From Rhizophagus irregularis (taxonomy: Eukaryota > Glomeromycota > Glomeromycetes > Glomerales > Glomeraceae): a stretch of DNA of 64,000 bases. Every line of letters begins with the position of its first letter. Positions within the stretch are counted from its first letter, which is position 1. A program made the translations under genes and the position numbers. The notes beneath the pieces are model-generated. The model made no database searches. It saw nothing but the letters and a program-made list of their open reading frames with translations, and had not been told where the DNA came from. The stretch is from assembly GCF_026210795.1 (NCBI RefSeq), contig NC_089447.1, positions 560,501 to 624,500 of the forward strand, in the 5' to 3' direction. This document shows positions 45,707 through 58,237 of this stretch, one piece after another.

Positions 45707-46792
45707 AATTAAATTTAAATTTATGACACGTTAATCAAACCTTGTACATTTCCTAATAAATACAACCTACTACTGTATAAATCTAGAAAGTTATCTCGAA
45801 AATATAAAGAGTAACTTCTCACGCATGCGAGTGAAATTTAACATTATACTAACATTGGACTTTACATATTATTTTATAACCTAAAAAAGTGAAAGATATA
45901 AGATTGTAAATATACGATTTGAAAATCTGATACAAATCGGCAAAAAAACATTATAAATACCACTACAAATATTGTAGGCCAATTTACTAAGAGTAATTTT
46001 ACTAGTTAAAAATTAGAAAAGGTATATACACAGTTTAAGGGCAACTTTGCTGTTGCGGTTGACAAAAATTTTTGCAGTACCAATCGATAGTACAGGTATC
46101 AAATGGACCAAAAAAAACATTCTAAACCCACGAAATTTGAAAGATTCGAGATATTTATTGTTAAGGACGGGTGAGAACAATCCAGATAAACTGAAGCTAT
46201 ACATTGTTGGTCAAAGAGAACGGAAGAAATTTGGTAAAAGTAAACCCTATAAAAATGAAATGTGTTAAATTTGTGATCATGTGTAAAAAACGTCCAAAAA
46301 AGCACCATTTTGTCCGATTTATGTCTTATTACAAAAAAACAAAAATTAAACAAATGGTGTTTTTTTAGACATTTATTACACATGAGCACAAATATTAAAC
46401 AAATTTTACTCATTTCGTTTTTATAGGGAAAGTATTGGTTAAACTACTCATGATAATTGATTAAAGTCACGTAAAAATTTCCATTCACCAAAACTCTCAG
46501 TTGGAAAAAGATATGAGTATTGGTGAATATTAAATAAAGGAATGAAATACTAATGTATAATTTCCTAACACTATTTATTATTTTCAAAATTTTATAATCA
46601 AAGTAAAAAAAAATTCAGGTTATAAAGAAATTGTTTTTCTCATATATATCTGAATTTGATATAAATTTTCACTTCGTTTGTTGAATAGTAAGACATTATT
46701 GAAAGTAATTCAGAACCTAATAACACAATTTAAGCAAGTTAACAATCTGTAAAAGGTGTATACATTATTTACTAAATTCAGCTTGGAGTGAT

Positions 46793-47450
46793 ATGGAAAT
46801 TTTCGAGTTATTGAATGCAAACGTGGGTTTCATTGAATATATGTGGACTAAACAATGTTATAAGTACAAGACCGTTAGGGTGACGCTGCGCTTTAGCAAT
46901 GCTTATGAAAAGATATACAAAGAGGGCGGCGTGGACGTGTCTTTAACAAGAAAGAACCGTACATTTTTTCTGAGGATGTTTGATTCACGTTTGTCGTATG
47001 GACAGATTAAAGACAAGTTTTGTTGGTAAGCCAGTAAACGATTAGAGGATGACGTTCAGCACGATGATATATTAGTTATAAAAGATTTGTGAAAAATTAT
47101 CGCTCTTTTTTTGGAAAAATTATTAGAGTCAAAGGGATGAGATTTATAATTTTATATTTCAACAAGGAATTGGACTTGATGAATGCGATCAACAAATCTA
47201 TAAAGTTACATGATATAGGACATGGATTATGGATTAAAAAATAAAACGATTTTATTGACGATAAAGGAGAACTGCAAGAATTTATTCGACGAACAGATTA
47301 TCAGAATATGGCCTCAAGTTCAAATGGTGTTTCGATGGAGTGGCAAAAAAGTAGGTCATTTCCGAATTTTGCTCCGTCGAGGACACAAAAACAATGGAGG
47401 TAAAAATATTGGGTGGTTTGTTTTTATTTGGTTTTATTAAAAATAGAAAA
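46793..47450 (+). pseudogene. Decayed coding fragments of an unknown gene
   Basis: The frame from 46793 reads VGFIEYMWTKQCYKYKTVRV, TLRFSNAYEKIYKEGGVDVS and onwards to a stop at 47027-47029. Further on another frame reads FIDDKGELQEFIRRTDYQNM and EWQKSRSFPNF up to a GTAAAA donor-like site at about 47400. The composition is protein-like, but the parts are in different frames. I do not recognise the family. Confidence 0.4.
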
Positions 47451-47492
47451 AAGAAAAAACAAGATAAAATGATTATATAGAAAAGATGTTAT

Positions 47493-48075
47493 GTATAGAG
47501 ACCTATGTATGTAGTGTATAGTGATGTGCACTATACGTTGATTTTGTGATTGTACGACATGACAAACATATTTTTTGTACGTATTTACACTAACCATACG
47601 TAATTGTTATATGTATATATAAATGTATCCAGTGGCGCAGCATATGTGAACCGGCAAATTTTGCAAACAGGGCCGCATTACGGCGTTATGCACTAACACG
47701 TGAAAACAAAGTGACGAATAAAGGCGTGACGAATAAGTTTTTACTCACTCGAAAAAAACTAAGTCCCTCAGATAATTATAAACAGTGAAACAAGGCTCGG
47801 GCGTGACGATGTGATGAATTAAAAATAGATCACGTGACTGTGCAAAAATTGCCGGTGTGGCTGGGCTAGTACTAGTGTAGACAGTTACTGCGGCTGCGCC
47901 TTATCATTTGTATTTACGTGCGTTTGGTCTCTTATTTCATTCATACGTACGTACGTTTTGATTTAATTAATATTTATTATTATTTATTTGCCATGTATGT
48001 ACGTACAGTACACTCAGTGCAACCATACGTACATAGCTAAATTTCACCATACACTACACACAAGGGTCTCTATAC
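47493..48075. mobile_element. TIR element with GTATAGAGACC ends
   Basis: GTATAGAGACC at 47493 and GGTCTCTATAC ending at 48075 are exact complements, and the match continues through TGTAGTGTAT. CGTACGTACG-type palindromes are frequent on both sides of the interior. I find no convincing target duplication and no ORF. Confidence 0.7.
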
Positions 48076-48900
48076 ACTACATGTTTCCTAATTGCCCAGA
48101 TAAAATAGTTAAAATGATTTAAAAATAGATTTAGTAGATAAAACAAAGGGCGACGTATTTAGATTAGATAGTTTAGTTTGAAGTTTGAACTAATATAGCG
48201 AATTAGGTAATTGATAATTTAGTAAATACTTGGATTAGTCTAGTTTTATGTTTACAATAGCACGTTAGTTGCTACTTTAAACGAGGTTTAAAGTTTTGGT
48301 ATGGAGAGATTTAGTTTAATTTTAGACTAAATTTCAATGTAATTTTTTTTTGTATTTAATGACTATTAAAATGAAATAATAAATACGTTTACCAAAAAAA
48401 AAAAAAAAATATTTAAAAAAAAATATTTATTAAAAAACATTATACGAGTTATTAAAAAAACATATACGAATTTAATTATCAAAAAAAAATTATATGAATT
48501 TACTTATTAAAATATATTATATTACATGAATTTGATTTATTAAAAAAATTATATATATTATTTATTATAGAATCGTCCAAATTGATTCGTGTGAACTAAA
48601 ATTTTATTGAATAATTATTATATTTGAATATGAATATAAATTATAATATACGTTTTTATAAAATTTTAAAAAAGTTTATTACAGCATGGTTTAGAAACCG
48701 AAAAATTTTTTTAAAAAAAAATTGTTAAATGTTTTTATAAATTAAAAGATGAATTTAATAATGGCGAAATTAATAAATGAATAAATTTTATAAATTATAT
48801 AAATCGCAAATAGCAATAAAAATCTAAATTTAATTAAATTATCAAATAATATGAAGGAAAATTAAAATCGAACATCTCTATTAATAAAATTAATCAATTC
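48076..48900. other. Intergenic, A- and T-run rich
   Basis: 48390-48560 has repeated A runs with TATAYGAATTTA-like pieces. No gene seen. Confidence 0.5.
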
Positions 48901-51087
48901 TTAATTTATTCTTCTCTTTCTCTTTGGTTGCTTTGACGGTGTTTGCATAGTCTTCTTATTTACTGATGATGTTGTAGGTGGTGTTTTAAATCCACCGTCA
49001 TCACCAGCATTGACAGTATTAAGTTCCTGAACTAATGAGTTAAGCAAACCCTGTAATTTTATAAATAATAATCAGAAATTTTCAATGTTATTCTGGTATA
49101 AAGAGATAAAAACTCACTCGAATATACCATGCCACTCTTAATGCGCATTTCAGAGATTTGTAAGTTGAAAACGTAAGTGGAAGATTGAACGTTTTTAAAT
49201 GATGGAAGAAATATATTTCACGTTTTTCTATAAGGTAGATGCGAACCTCTGTCATATATGCCTAATCAAATATAAGTGAAGCATATAAGTACGACATCTC
49301 TTAAATATATTCGAGTATGAATAATTTTTGCACCTGTATCTCAACAATATATAGTTCCATCCCATTCTTTCCAGAGTAAAGGAACTTCATTTCTAAATCA
49401 TCAAGCATGTCTTTCATAATTCTCGGGAGGTTGAATTCATCCGAGGCGAGCTTGGTTAGATCGTAAGAATATGGTCCACCGCAAACCAGCGCACAAGCAA
49501 TCTCGTATTGCTCACAATTACATAATATATCTACTTGATAACCTCGCTCTACTTGTTCAGCAAGTATATCCTTATCATTGTTTCGACGACGTAGAGTTGC
49601 AAGGACAGAAACCTCACCCCTTAACGAAATTTGGATTAGAAAAGTTCATATATTGTGCATGCATGTATAATAACGCAACTTACCACGGGACACGAAATTT
49701 TCCATCTAATTTCAAAGCTCCTTGTATCAATGGAATAATATAATCACCTGTCCATTCACGTTCATGGCAGTCATTTCGAGGGGACTCAAATGCGTCCAGG
49801 CTATAATGATAAAATAAAAAAAGCTGATTATATAACATAATAAAAATTGGCATATTGCACGATATATAATGAGTTCAACAACGTACAATTGTCCCGTTAC
49901 TCGTTCTACCCAACGCTTTATTTTATCCCAATCATTTTTTGCGTAAGAGAATCCATCATTATATGTAGGTGCAGCCACATTTCTAAGCTCGTGCCATTTT
50001 TCACGAGCTTGTGAAAGATCCATCTAAGTAAGATAAAGGAAAAAAAGTTATCAAGAGACCAAATTACTCAACTTTTCTAACCACAAATCCTTACGTCTTG
50101 GCTAAATAAATGAGCAACAAGCGGCTCAATTTCATAATGATAGGTATTTTTGACCACGCCAGGTCTTCTTTTAACTAACTCGGTCCACTGCCCATTATTA
50201 AATTGCCCTTTTATTTTTAAAGAGGGCGAAAGATCTATAATAAAACTGTGGGCAGGCTAAAAAAATATAAGCAAAAAATGAGTAGTAGTCAAAGATATCA
50301 TTAACCAATTACTACGACTTACTCATAAAGCGAAGTTGATTCTTTTTCGCAATATTTCTTCAAAAGACGTAATAAGAAAGATGAATCTGAGTAAGATTCA
50401 TTTGATGATTCGTTTGATGACACATAACTAGTTGAATATGGACTAGATTCGTTCGATGACACAGCTCTTTCTATATCTTCATCGTATTCATCGTCATCCT
50501 CTTGCTCTTTAATTGAGAATTATTGAGAATTATTTATAAGTACCTACGTAAATGTTTCGCGATCAATCACAAATTTAACTAACTTACTCTTCAATTGTCG
50601 TTTTCGCGCCTTCTTACTTACGACTGAGTTCAATTCTCTATGAATTTCTGTATTCGTCTGATAGACATCAATTTCTGTCAGAAATACACATAATGATTAA
50701 CTGCGAACTTTTTGAAGGCTTATGGTTAAAACATACCGCTCTTTTCTCTATTAGCCATATATTCCAATCCGAATCACACTATTTCATGAAAAAACTAGAC
50801 GTTAAAATTATTTTCCAATACACTTTAAGCAAAAACATTTAAACGCGTACATTAGAAGTTTTTTTGACGTTTTCTAGTTTTGATACTTTACGCGGGTCTT
50901 CACATAAGCCGATAGCTTGCTCAAGAAATTTTCCATAATTTTCGATCGCACGGGTTTTACGTGTTGGTTGAATAAAACGAAAGAATTCTATTGGTGTAGG
51001 ATTGTTGCATGAGAACATCCAATCAATGCTTCGTTGTTTTTTTGTTACGTTTGACGGCATCTCGGTATAAAATGGAAATTCTAACAA
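48901..51087 (-). CDS. Multi-exon gene of unknown function, possibly decaying
   Basis: About ten minus-strand exons can be read. The first starts at ATG 51060 or 51087 (MPSNVTKKQRSIDWMFSCNN...). Then come 50778-50737, about 50690-50585, an acidic Ser-rich exon at about 50515-50335 (EDDDEYDEDIERAVSSNESS), about 50255-50093 (PAHSFIIDLSPSLKIKGQFN), 50023-49887 (MDLSQAREKWHELRNVAAPT), 49800-49684 (REWTGDYIIPLIQGALKLDG), about 49618-49334 (GEVSVLATLRRRNDKDILAE, EIACALVCGGPYSYDLTKLA), about 49260-49120, and 49050-48901 (PSKQPKRKRRIN, a basic nuclear-signal-like end). Several joins are exact GT-AG with matching phase, but two joins among exons 2-5 do not match in phase. It is either decaying or uses splice sites I missed. 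I recognise no domain. Confidence 0.6.
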
Positions 51088-51333
51088 AAACAGTGTAAGG
51101 TGTTAAGTGCATTGTTTGATAATAAGCCAGACAATAGCCACTGAAGTGTGTTGTTGTTTGCACAAAGCCGGCCACCACTGGGATGTCTAAAGCCGTTCTC
51201 GACCACGTGATGTCCACGCTTGATTGATCACTATAAATATATTATAGTATTCCCACTTATTTTATACTCTCATCCACTCATTCATCTATTTTAAGGACGT
51301 GAACGAACATGGCTTTTGACAACCCCATTATTT

Positions 51334-51874
51334 CCTGTAAAAAAAGTCGATCCGTTTTCATATTCCGTCTTTTTCCGCAAAAGGCTCATTTTCCGGACCT
51401 TATGTCACGGAATTTTCGAATCATCGTGAATGGATCCGTGAAAGGCACATTTTTACGGAGTTTTACAGAAATAACGGCCGTTTTCATATTCCGTCTTTTT
51501 CCGTAAAAGACTCATTTTCCGGACCTTATGTCACGGAATTTTCGAATCATCGTGAATGGATCCGTGAAAGGCTCATTTTTACGGAGTTTTACAGAAATAA
51601 CGGCCGTTTTCATATTCCGTCTTTTTCCGTAAAAGGCTCATTTTCCGGACCTTATGTCACGGAATTTTCGAATCATCGTGAATGGATCCGTGAAAGGCTC
51701 ATTTTTACGGAGTTTTACAGAAATAACGGCCGTTTTTCATATTCCGTCTTTTTCCGTAAAAGGCTCATTTTCCGGACCTTATGTCACGGAATTTTCGAAT
51801 CATCGTGAATGGATCCGTGAAAGGCTCATTTTTACGGAGTTTTACAGAAATAACGGATAAAATTTTTTATAGGG
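51334..51874. mobile_element. CCTGTAAAAAAAGTC-type element with four 126-127-bp tandem units
   Basis: The left end CCTGTAAAAAAAGTCGATCC and right end ATCCGTTAT / AAATTTTTTATAGGG pair imperfectly. The interior is four near-identical units; CCTTATGTCACGG starts at 51397, 51524, 51650 and 51777. Each unit has TTCCGTAAAAGGCTCATTTT and ATGGATCCGTGAAAGG. The open frames here exist because the period is close to a multiple of three. Related minimal copies lie at 20108-20242, with end fragments near 7700 and 39070. Confidence 0.75.
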
Positions 51875-52989
51875 TGTTGGCTTCCGATAGTAACACGGTC
51901 TACCGCTGACGCTTTGCGTTCACAACATACTACACTCAATAATTCTGTAAGCCGGCCACCCACTGGACGATGACTTGCGGCTTCCGATAGAACACAGCCT
52001 ACCGCTGACGCGTCCTTCTTTCTTACAAAACTATTGATAAAATTTAAAAGGGCTTACCTCGATCAAAGAAGCTTAGATTATAACGTTTACACTTTACAGT
52101 TACGAAAGAAGAAGTGTATCAAACTGTTTGCAAAAAAAAAAAATCACATTTCATGGGAAAATTTGATGATGTGATTCGCGTTTTTATTTATGGACGGCAT
52201 AAGCTTTTCTTATCCAAAGTCCGAACACAAAAATAGACTAATAAGAATATAGACTAATTGTTATTGATCAAAAAAAATAAGAACGTAACCCTAATGTGGT
52301 AAGATATTCAGGTCTAAAGCCATCTGAGTTTGATCCCCAAGCACATGATATGATAGTTTAAGGTCTTTCCGGACCGCAGTGAATAAAATTACACTAAAAA
52401 ATTATACACTTAAATATAATACTGCGCCCACAATTAATAAATTCACTAGGTATGTCACAAACTACACCGTAATCAGAGATCAGTTGATAAAATTCTATTA
52501 CGTAAGATTTTTATCCAAAATAAAATGTTTATTTGTAAGTTTCATTCTACGCAAATGAAAAAAAAATTTTTTTTTTATTGGTTTGATCAACCTATTATTG
52601 TGTTGGTTTTAATGATAAATTGATACTTTACATTGACAGGCCACTCCTCTATATGGTTGTGTATTCCTAAAAAATTTATGCGATTTCATATATTTTAATT
52701 ACATACTTATACGAGTTAATTTTACAATAATAATCTACTATTACAAAAAATAATTATGTAAGTTTCTACTGCGGCACTAACATGTTTTTGATTTGTAGTG
52801 ATCCATTATTTATTTGTTCTATTGAAACTAAATGTCGGATGCTATTAAATAAATATTAAGGAAAATGACTTTAATAACTTTTTTTTGTAAATAATATAAA
52901 ATTTTAAAATACAAGTCCTTATTTCAGAAATCAGAATTATATAAATTGTTGAATACGATATTTAAAATTACTTTGCATAATTAAGGCGT
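51875..52989. other. Intergenic
   Basis: A GGCTTCCGATAG...CTACCGCTGACGC segment occurs twice (51889-51915 and 51980-52010), a local duplication bracketing CCGGCCACCCACTGG. The rest is AT-rich without genes. Confidence 0.5.
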
Positions 52990-53145
52990 TATTCTATTAA
53001 TCAGCAGAAAATTACCGGAATTCCAAGGCGTCATGCTGCTAATTAGTAGAAATCGCTATCATTCTTATGTAACATCTTTATTTATTATGATACTTCGCTC
53101 CGGACTTACAACGGTTCCCGTTTCCTAGTTTCAATTTACATTTTA
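52990..53145. repeat. Partial copy of the 31969-32135 element and flank
   Basis: Shares GGAATTCCAAGGCGT, ATGCTGCTAATTAGTAGAA and TTCGCTCCGGACTTACAACG with the 32-kb locus. The left terminus is missing. Confidence 0.65.
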
Positions 53146-54487
53146 TGTTACACACAATTAATCATCATTATGATTTAAATCAGAAAAAGAAATTTAATCT
53201 GACGATCGTTTACTATAAATTAATAAAATTCTCGGAAAACAATATTATTTTTTTATATTAGTTTGATCTAATACCGTTATAACAATTGAAAATGTTTAAA
53301 AAAGTTAATTCGCAAAACTTGAGTCAATTATAGTTGAAATGAATACCTTTAATATTTTCTAATATAATTTTTTACGCCTATTTTTCTTTTTCGAAGCTAC
53401 ATACGTAATTGTCATCAAACTATATATATATATATATATACACGATGTATAAAAGGAAGGATGGTTGAAAAACTGTTTGAAAACGGCAAACTAAATGACA
53501 TAGGTTCTGTGTTGAAGAGGAATTATAAATATTTATAAGGAATTAATCAGGATGTCGGATCAATTAAATAAGACTTAAGCTAAAAAAACTAATAAAATAA
53601 CGCCCTATCCTAAGTCTCGAATTTTTAGTTTAACATTGAACATATATACAGAAACGAAGGAATTTGTTACTCATCTGGAGATTATTTCATAGCTATATAG
53701 TTTACAACTTCGTTCATTTTGTTTATAATCAAAGGAAGTTTGCATTTATACCATGATCGTAATCATGGTCGGGATATAATTTTGTCAAGCAAATTGCATC
53801 CGTTAGGAGGCGTTGGTTATATAATCAATTTTGAGTGTGTTTTTTTTGTATATAAAATATTATGCATTAAATCGATCTTTGGTTATATATTTATTTTTGA
53901 AAAAATGTAGAGTACAATTCAATAAGTTCATAAATAGTAGCAGGTAAGTGCTTTCAACCATTTCATTCGTCCAGTTTCTAATTTGCTGGACTTAACAAGA
54001 TGGTGGTGGGTAAATTCACTTGTTTCCTATTTTATCAACATTAAATAAAAAGAAGGTTAAACGACGGAAATGGACATAAAAAATGGGAATAAGTATTTTA
54101 TTACCGTATAGCACTGCAAAATACCCGGTATAAATCAATTTACTGAATTTGAAACGTAACATTGAATTAGACCCGGGTGTGTATGTCCATCCTGTCAATC
54201 AAATTTAATATATGAAATGGTTAAATATTCTAATTTTAAAAAATATTATATGGGAGTACTTCTAAGGGGGAGGGGTCTTTTAGGCAGTGTTATACGGTAT
54301 TTTTTTCATTTTCTTTATTCTCATTTTAACAATATCTTTCTTTTTGTCTTTTACCTAGGCTCTTCATAACTAAATAAGTTTTTTCCTTTTAATATTTTTT
54401 ATTCTTTAAACCTTTCAGATTGGATTCTTTAATGATGGTAATTAATAAGGTTTCATTTTGTTTCCAATTCGCCTTTAATATTCCAGG
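53146..54487. other. Intergenic
   Basis: A (TA)n microsatellite at about 53423-53441. The frame at 53719-53910 is not supported by context. No gene seen. Confidence 0.45.
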
Positions 54488-54644
54488 CAGTGATGTGCAT
54501 TGGAAGATTCCAATATTCCAATCATTTTCAACGCATGTTAGGTTTTATATATACATATATACATTTCTATGTGCATTGGAAGCTTCCAATAAAAATTTAT
54601 TGCATTGGAAGGCTTGTAATTGGAGATTCCAATGCACATCACTA
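54488..54644. mobile_element. hAT-like MITE (157 bp), target duplication lost
   Basis: CAGTGATGTGCATTGGAA and TTCCAATGCACATCACTA are complementary ends of hAT style. TGCATTGGAAG occurs four times inside in both orientations. The flanks do not show a clear 8-bp duplication. Confidence 0.65.
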
Positions 54645-54794
54645 TTTTTTTTTCACTGAAGCCAATAACAGGTGCATGTTGCAATTGTTGCATGCAGTAG
54701 ACTGCGCAGCGTACATCATTTAAATTCTGAGCATGTGATTAAGACATATGACTTCATGTGCACAAATTTTTATGAATAATGTGCACTCTGCGCG

Positions 54795-55100
54795 TATATG
54801 GCAAGCCCAAAATCCGCCGCTATTGCAGCAGGTACTGTAACTGTTACTAGATATCTGCCGTTTTCACGGTGGATAACTTCTGAATTTTGCGCCGAGTATC
54901 CGCTGAATTTGCAGCAGGTATCAGTTCCTGCTAGATTTGCGACAAGTACCCGACAGGTTACAAATATGGTATTGTATTTTTCTGGTTCAAAGATGGTTTC
55001 TTTGATTTACATTTATAGTTTTCTACCGAATTATTGGGAATATTTGGGATCCAAGCCTAGTTGATTTCCTTTCTCGGAAGTGATCTTCATGAATTTTGAA
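54795..55100 (+). repeat. Repeat inverted with respect to 58790-59105
   Basis: Contains a run of GCAGGTAYCTGC-like units followed by GACAGGTTACAAATATRGTA, GGTTYCWTTGATTTAYATTT-type and CCGAATTATTGG segments. The complement of all of these, in reverse order, is found at 58790-59105. The open frame here has no independent support. Confidence 0.6.
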
Positions 55101-56569
55101 AAGATGGACTATCTTTAATATTTTTATGGTAGTCTCAATATTGCAGAATGCATTTTATAATAAACCTAAAAAATCTATAAAATTTATTTTCATATATTAA
55201 ATTTGCACAATTCTTGCTTAATTCCAATGTCATTTTTAAGTTTATTTAAAATTATCAGTTAAAAGGTATACAGTATATTCAGTTAAATAAAAGATTGTGA
55301 ATTAAAATTAATACATAATTTTATAATTAATGTAGGAGATAAGTTTTCGTTATGGTCTTCTGCTTCTTTAATTTGAAATTAATTTCCGTATCCTTTTTGT
55401 CTTAAATATTAATAATTATATTTATAAGTAATTGTGGTATAATAACATGATCTTTCGTGACTGACACAATAACCTAGTTATTGGTTATGGTGGATAAAGT
55501 ATCGTGTCAGAGGTGACCGATATTTTACCTCTCCCCAACCAATAACTATTTATATAATTTAAACTAATTAAATTCTTTATCAGTTATTTAAAAAATTATT
55601 TAATAATATATAAAGTCAACCAGGTATTCTATATTTCCAATTTTTCATAATCCACTAGTCCCAAATTTGAATTGTCTTTTAAATGATTAAAAATTTTTAA
55701 AATGCGTTAATTTGGTAAAATTTCGGCCAGAAAGTTAAAGCTTCATGTTATACTGTTCACATGAACTTAATTAGTCCTTCATAATCTAAAACTTTTGACT
55801 AATAATCTTTCATAAAGTTCCACTCTTAATTTCTGAATATTCTTCCATTTCCTTCTCATCATATTCTGCTTCTAAAAAAAAAAAAAAATTATTTAACGAT
55901 TTCCTTGTCATATTAGATATACATTAATAATTGAGTGAATTTATTCCTCACCCTGGGTGAGATATTAAGTTTATTTTAAAAGAAATTTCTTTCGTCAAAA
56001 ATTACGTTATTCCTTTTTTGGAAATAATCGACAAATTGATTGTCATGACGTGAGAAATAAATTTTTAAATCAGATGTTGCATAATTTGCATTATCCCATG
56101 TTTACTAATTGGTCGCCAGTGATTTTTTTGATGATATATTCATGCCTGTAATTTTTCTGATGATATTTTCATGCTCTCCCACTCTCTCCCATCACTGGAC
56201 GTTAGTCTACATAAGATAAAAGAGTTATTTCACGTGTCGCATAAATATCATGATTTTCACGGCTGCGCCGTGAAAATCATGACTCCCCGTGAAATAACTA
56301 TTACTAATTACATATTTATTTTATTATACTGCAGGTGACTACTTTTCGTTTCTCAAATGTAATTTTTTTTTAATTGTAAAAAAAATCGTTCTTTTTTTTT
56401 TGTTAATGATAAAATTTCAATAATAACAAAAAAAAAAATTCTTTTTTTAAAAAAAAATTAAGAAATTGACTTTTTTTTAATTAAAGTATTTTTATTTTTT
56501 TTTCGACTAAATCGATAATCCAATTGAAAAAATATTATCACAACTTAGAACTAAACTCTTTTCTTCAAT
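55101..56569. other. Intergenic with two small repeats
   Basis: 55476-55547 is a tiny inverted-repeat element (AGTTATTGGTT...AACCAATAACT). 55550-55612 is a decayed unit of the intron-like array whose junction reads ATATAAAGTC instead of AG-NNN-GTAAGT. 56250-56290 has a CACGGCTGCGCCGTG palindrome. No gene seen. Confidence 0.5.
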
Positions 56570-57890
56570 GAAGTCAGTAGTTTTATTATTTTTAGAAATA
56601 TCGAACGAAAATTGAAAAAGGATTTTACAAAAATATAGATAGTTTTTCCAGAAAATATTTCGCAATCAGAATATTTTGACTTGTTAGCAAGTAATACAGC
56701 TTTAAACGGTGAAACAGTAGAACTTTTATTAAAAACATGTGAAGAAATATCTTATTTTTACTGGGGCCTTGGTGACGTCACCTGTACTAAAAAATAAAAT
56801 TTATAACTTTTATAACTGGAAATTTTATTTTTTAAAATGACATCATCAAATTTAATAACTCCAGCAAATCCAACCCAATCCCTAACCCTAACCCTAACCA
56901 TAACTAATCTACATGATTTAATTTTACATAGGTGATGTCACCTAGGTTAAATCACATAGGGAGAAAACTAGTCTTATACTTTACTGGGAATGATACTGCG
57001 GCGGTTCGTGATTGGCTCAGACAAGAAATGATGTAAAATTGGCGAAAAAGGAAATGATCTTATGGAGAAAGAACGAAGAGATACAGAAACTAAAAAAGAA
57101 GAAATTGGTCAAATGTCGGATAAATTTTTATTTTATGACCAATAGGAACGATGATACGATAATTTTTACTTTAAAAAGTTTGGAGCTAGTAAGACGTATT
57201 AGCGTCAAAATATAGCACAAATATAAATTAGTTAAATCAGTAATATATTTAAAGAAAGATCAAATGGATAGAAAATGGCTAAAGAGCGTGAATATTAATT
57301 TTGGCTTAAATGGAACTAAAATCATATTGTTTCTAGCAGATATAAAATTATCAGTGATTTGAGAGTGGTACCGTTAGGCTGCTTATAAAAAATTTCATGG
57401 TGAAGAAAAAGATTTGCCGTATTTGGATTTAATAGAAAACTTAGTCATTATAAACTTTTCTTTTTAAAAGTTTTGAATATTAAAAGAAAAAAAGTATTTT
57501 ACGCATATTTTAAGGATAGCAATATGCTATTACAAGTTCAATAGAAAAAGAAGGTCCAGAATACCTCCAAGGAGGAAAATTTTAATGATTTTATTTTTAA
57601 GAAAGAAAATATACAATCCAAACCTATTCAAGTTGATATACCTTCAAACGAAAAAGACGTACTGGAGTCACCGAACATAGTAAGAGAATTCACTATGCTA
57701 TCTATGGAGGATGAAGTTGTGGATATGATGAACAATTTAGACAAGATAATTTGGACGTAGAAACATTGAAGAACACACGACTCCTGAGAAGGTAGTGGAA
57801 GTGATTCAAGAATATAGAAAAGAAAACAGAAAGAAGAAGCGACGACTCAACAGGAAGAAAAGATCTTGTAATGATTTGTAACATAACATT
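56570..57890 (+). pseudogene. Heavily decayed coding region, unknown family
   Basis: Protein-like stretches occur in different frames: SEYFDLLASNTALNGETVEL (about 56670), QTRNDVKLAKKEMILWRKNE (57010-57090), and KPIQVDIPSNEKDVLESPNI followed by VREFTMLSMEDEVVDMM (57615-57740). Stops and shifts are frequent. The order suggests a single old gene or retroelement fragment. I do not recognise the family, and a 172-bp palindromic element interrupts it. Confidence 0.4.
56771..56942. mobile_element. Palindrome-ended MITE carrying telomere-like repeats
   Basis: Ends are GGTGACGTCACC (56771-56782, itself palindromic) and GGTGATGTCACC (56931-56942). They are followed inward by TGTACTAAAAAATAAA and the complement of ATGTAAAATTAAA. 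Inside, 56880-56897 is three exact CCCTAA units followed by CCATAA. Confidence 0.65.
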
Positions 57891-58063
57891 TTTAGTTATA
57901 TTTTTTACGTCAATAAATAGTATGGCAATTTTATTAAATGATTTGTGATGCAATAAATAACTAATAATAAATTTAAAATAAACCTTGTTTTATCCAGTTA
58001 CATAATTTATTAATTTATAAATATATTTTAAATAATTTTCTTTATCTTAACTCATTTTAATTA
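57891..58063. other. Spacer
   Basis: AT-rich; nothing recognisable. Confidence 0.4.
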
Positions 58064-58237
58064 TCGTCGTTTTCAAAATGGTGTGGGCAGTTTATTTGTG
58101 ATTTATATTCGAATACCAATGTTCGTCCGGTTTTTATCCGTTTTTTGTTCAGTATTCGTCCGATATTCGGTTTTTCTTTTTTCATATTCAAATATAACTA
58201 ATATAACTAACTGCATACACCATTTTGAAAACGGCGA
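58064..58237. mobile_element. TA-target MITE (174 bp)
   Basis: The ends TCGTCGTTTTCAAAATGG and CCATTTTGAAAACGGCGA are complementary with one difference, flanked by TA (58062-58063 and 58238-58239). They resemble the ends of the element at 18974-19410, with TYGCCGTTTTCA in common. The interior has repeated TTCGTCCG motifs. Confidence 0.85.

Larger units (their letters stand above)
44340..46640. repeat. Segmental duplication shared with about 62250-64000
   Basis: Collinear pieces include CGYAATTGCATAAATATRKA near 44475 and 62297, TTAATCAAACCTTGTACRTT near 45733 and 62785, TGTTGCGGTTG with GATTCGAGATATTTATT near 46050-46160 and 63090-63200, and an ACTCTCAGYTRGAAAAGATA region near 46490 and 63870. 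Minus-strand frames at 44543 and 62336 share an IFMQLR segment. The locus has acquired small elements (45156, 45516, 45600) that the partner lacks. The frame around 46047-46268 is a decayed coding remnant. Confidence 0.7.

Noticed and set aside
51309-51860. Overlapping open frames as a repeat protein gene
   Set aside because: They arise because the tandem unit is 126-127 bp; they start and stop without splice or promoter context and lie inside a TIR element.
56880-56903. A true telomere or chromosome end
   Set aside because: Only three exact units, in the interior of a small element, with unrelated sequence on both sides.
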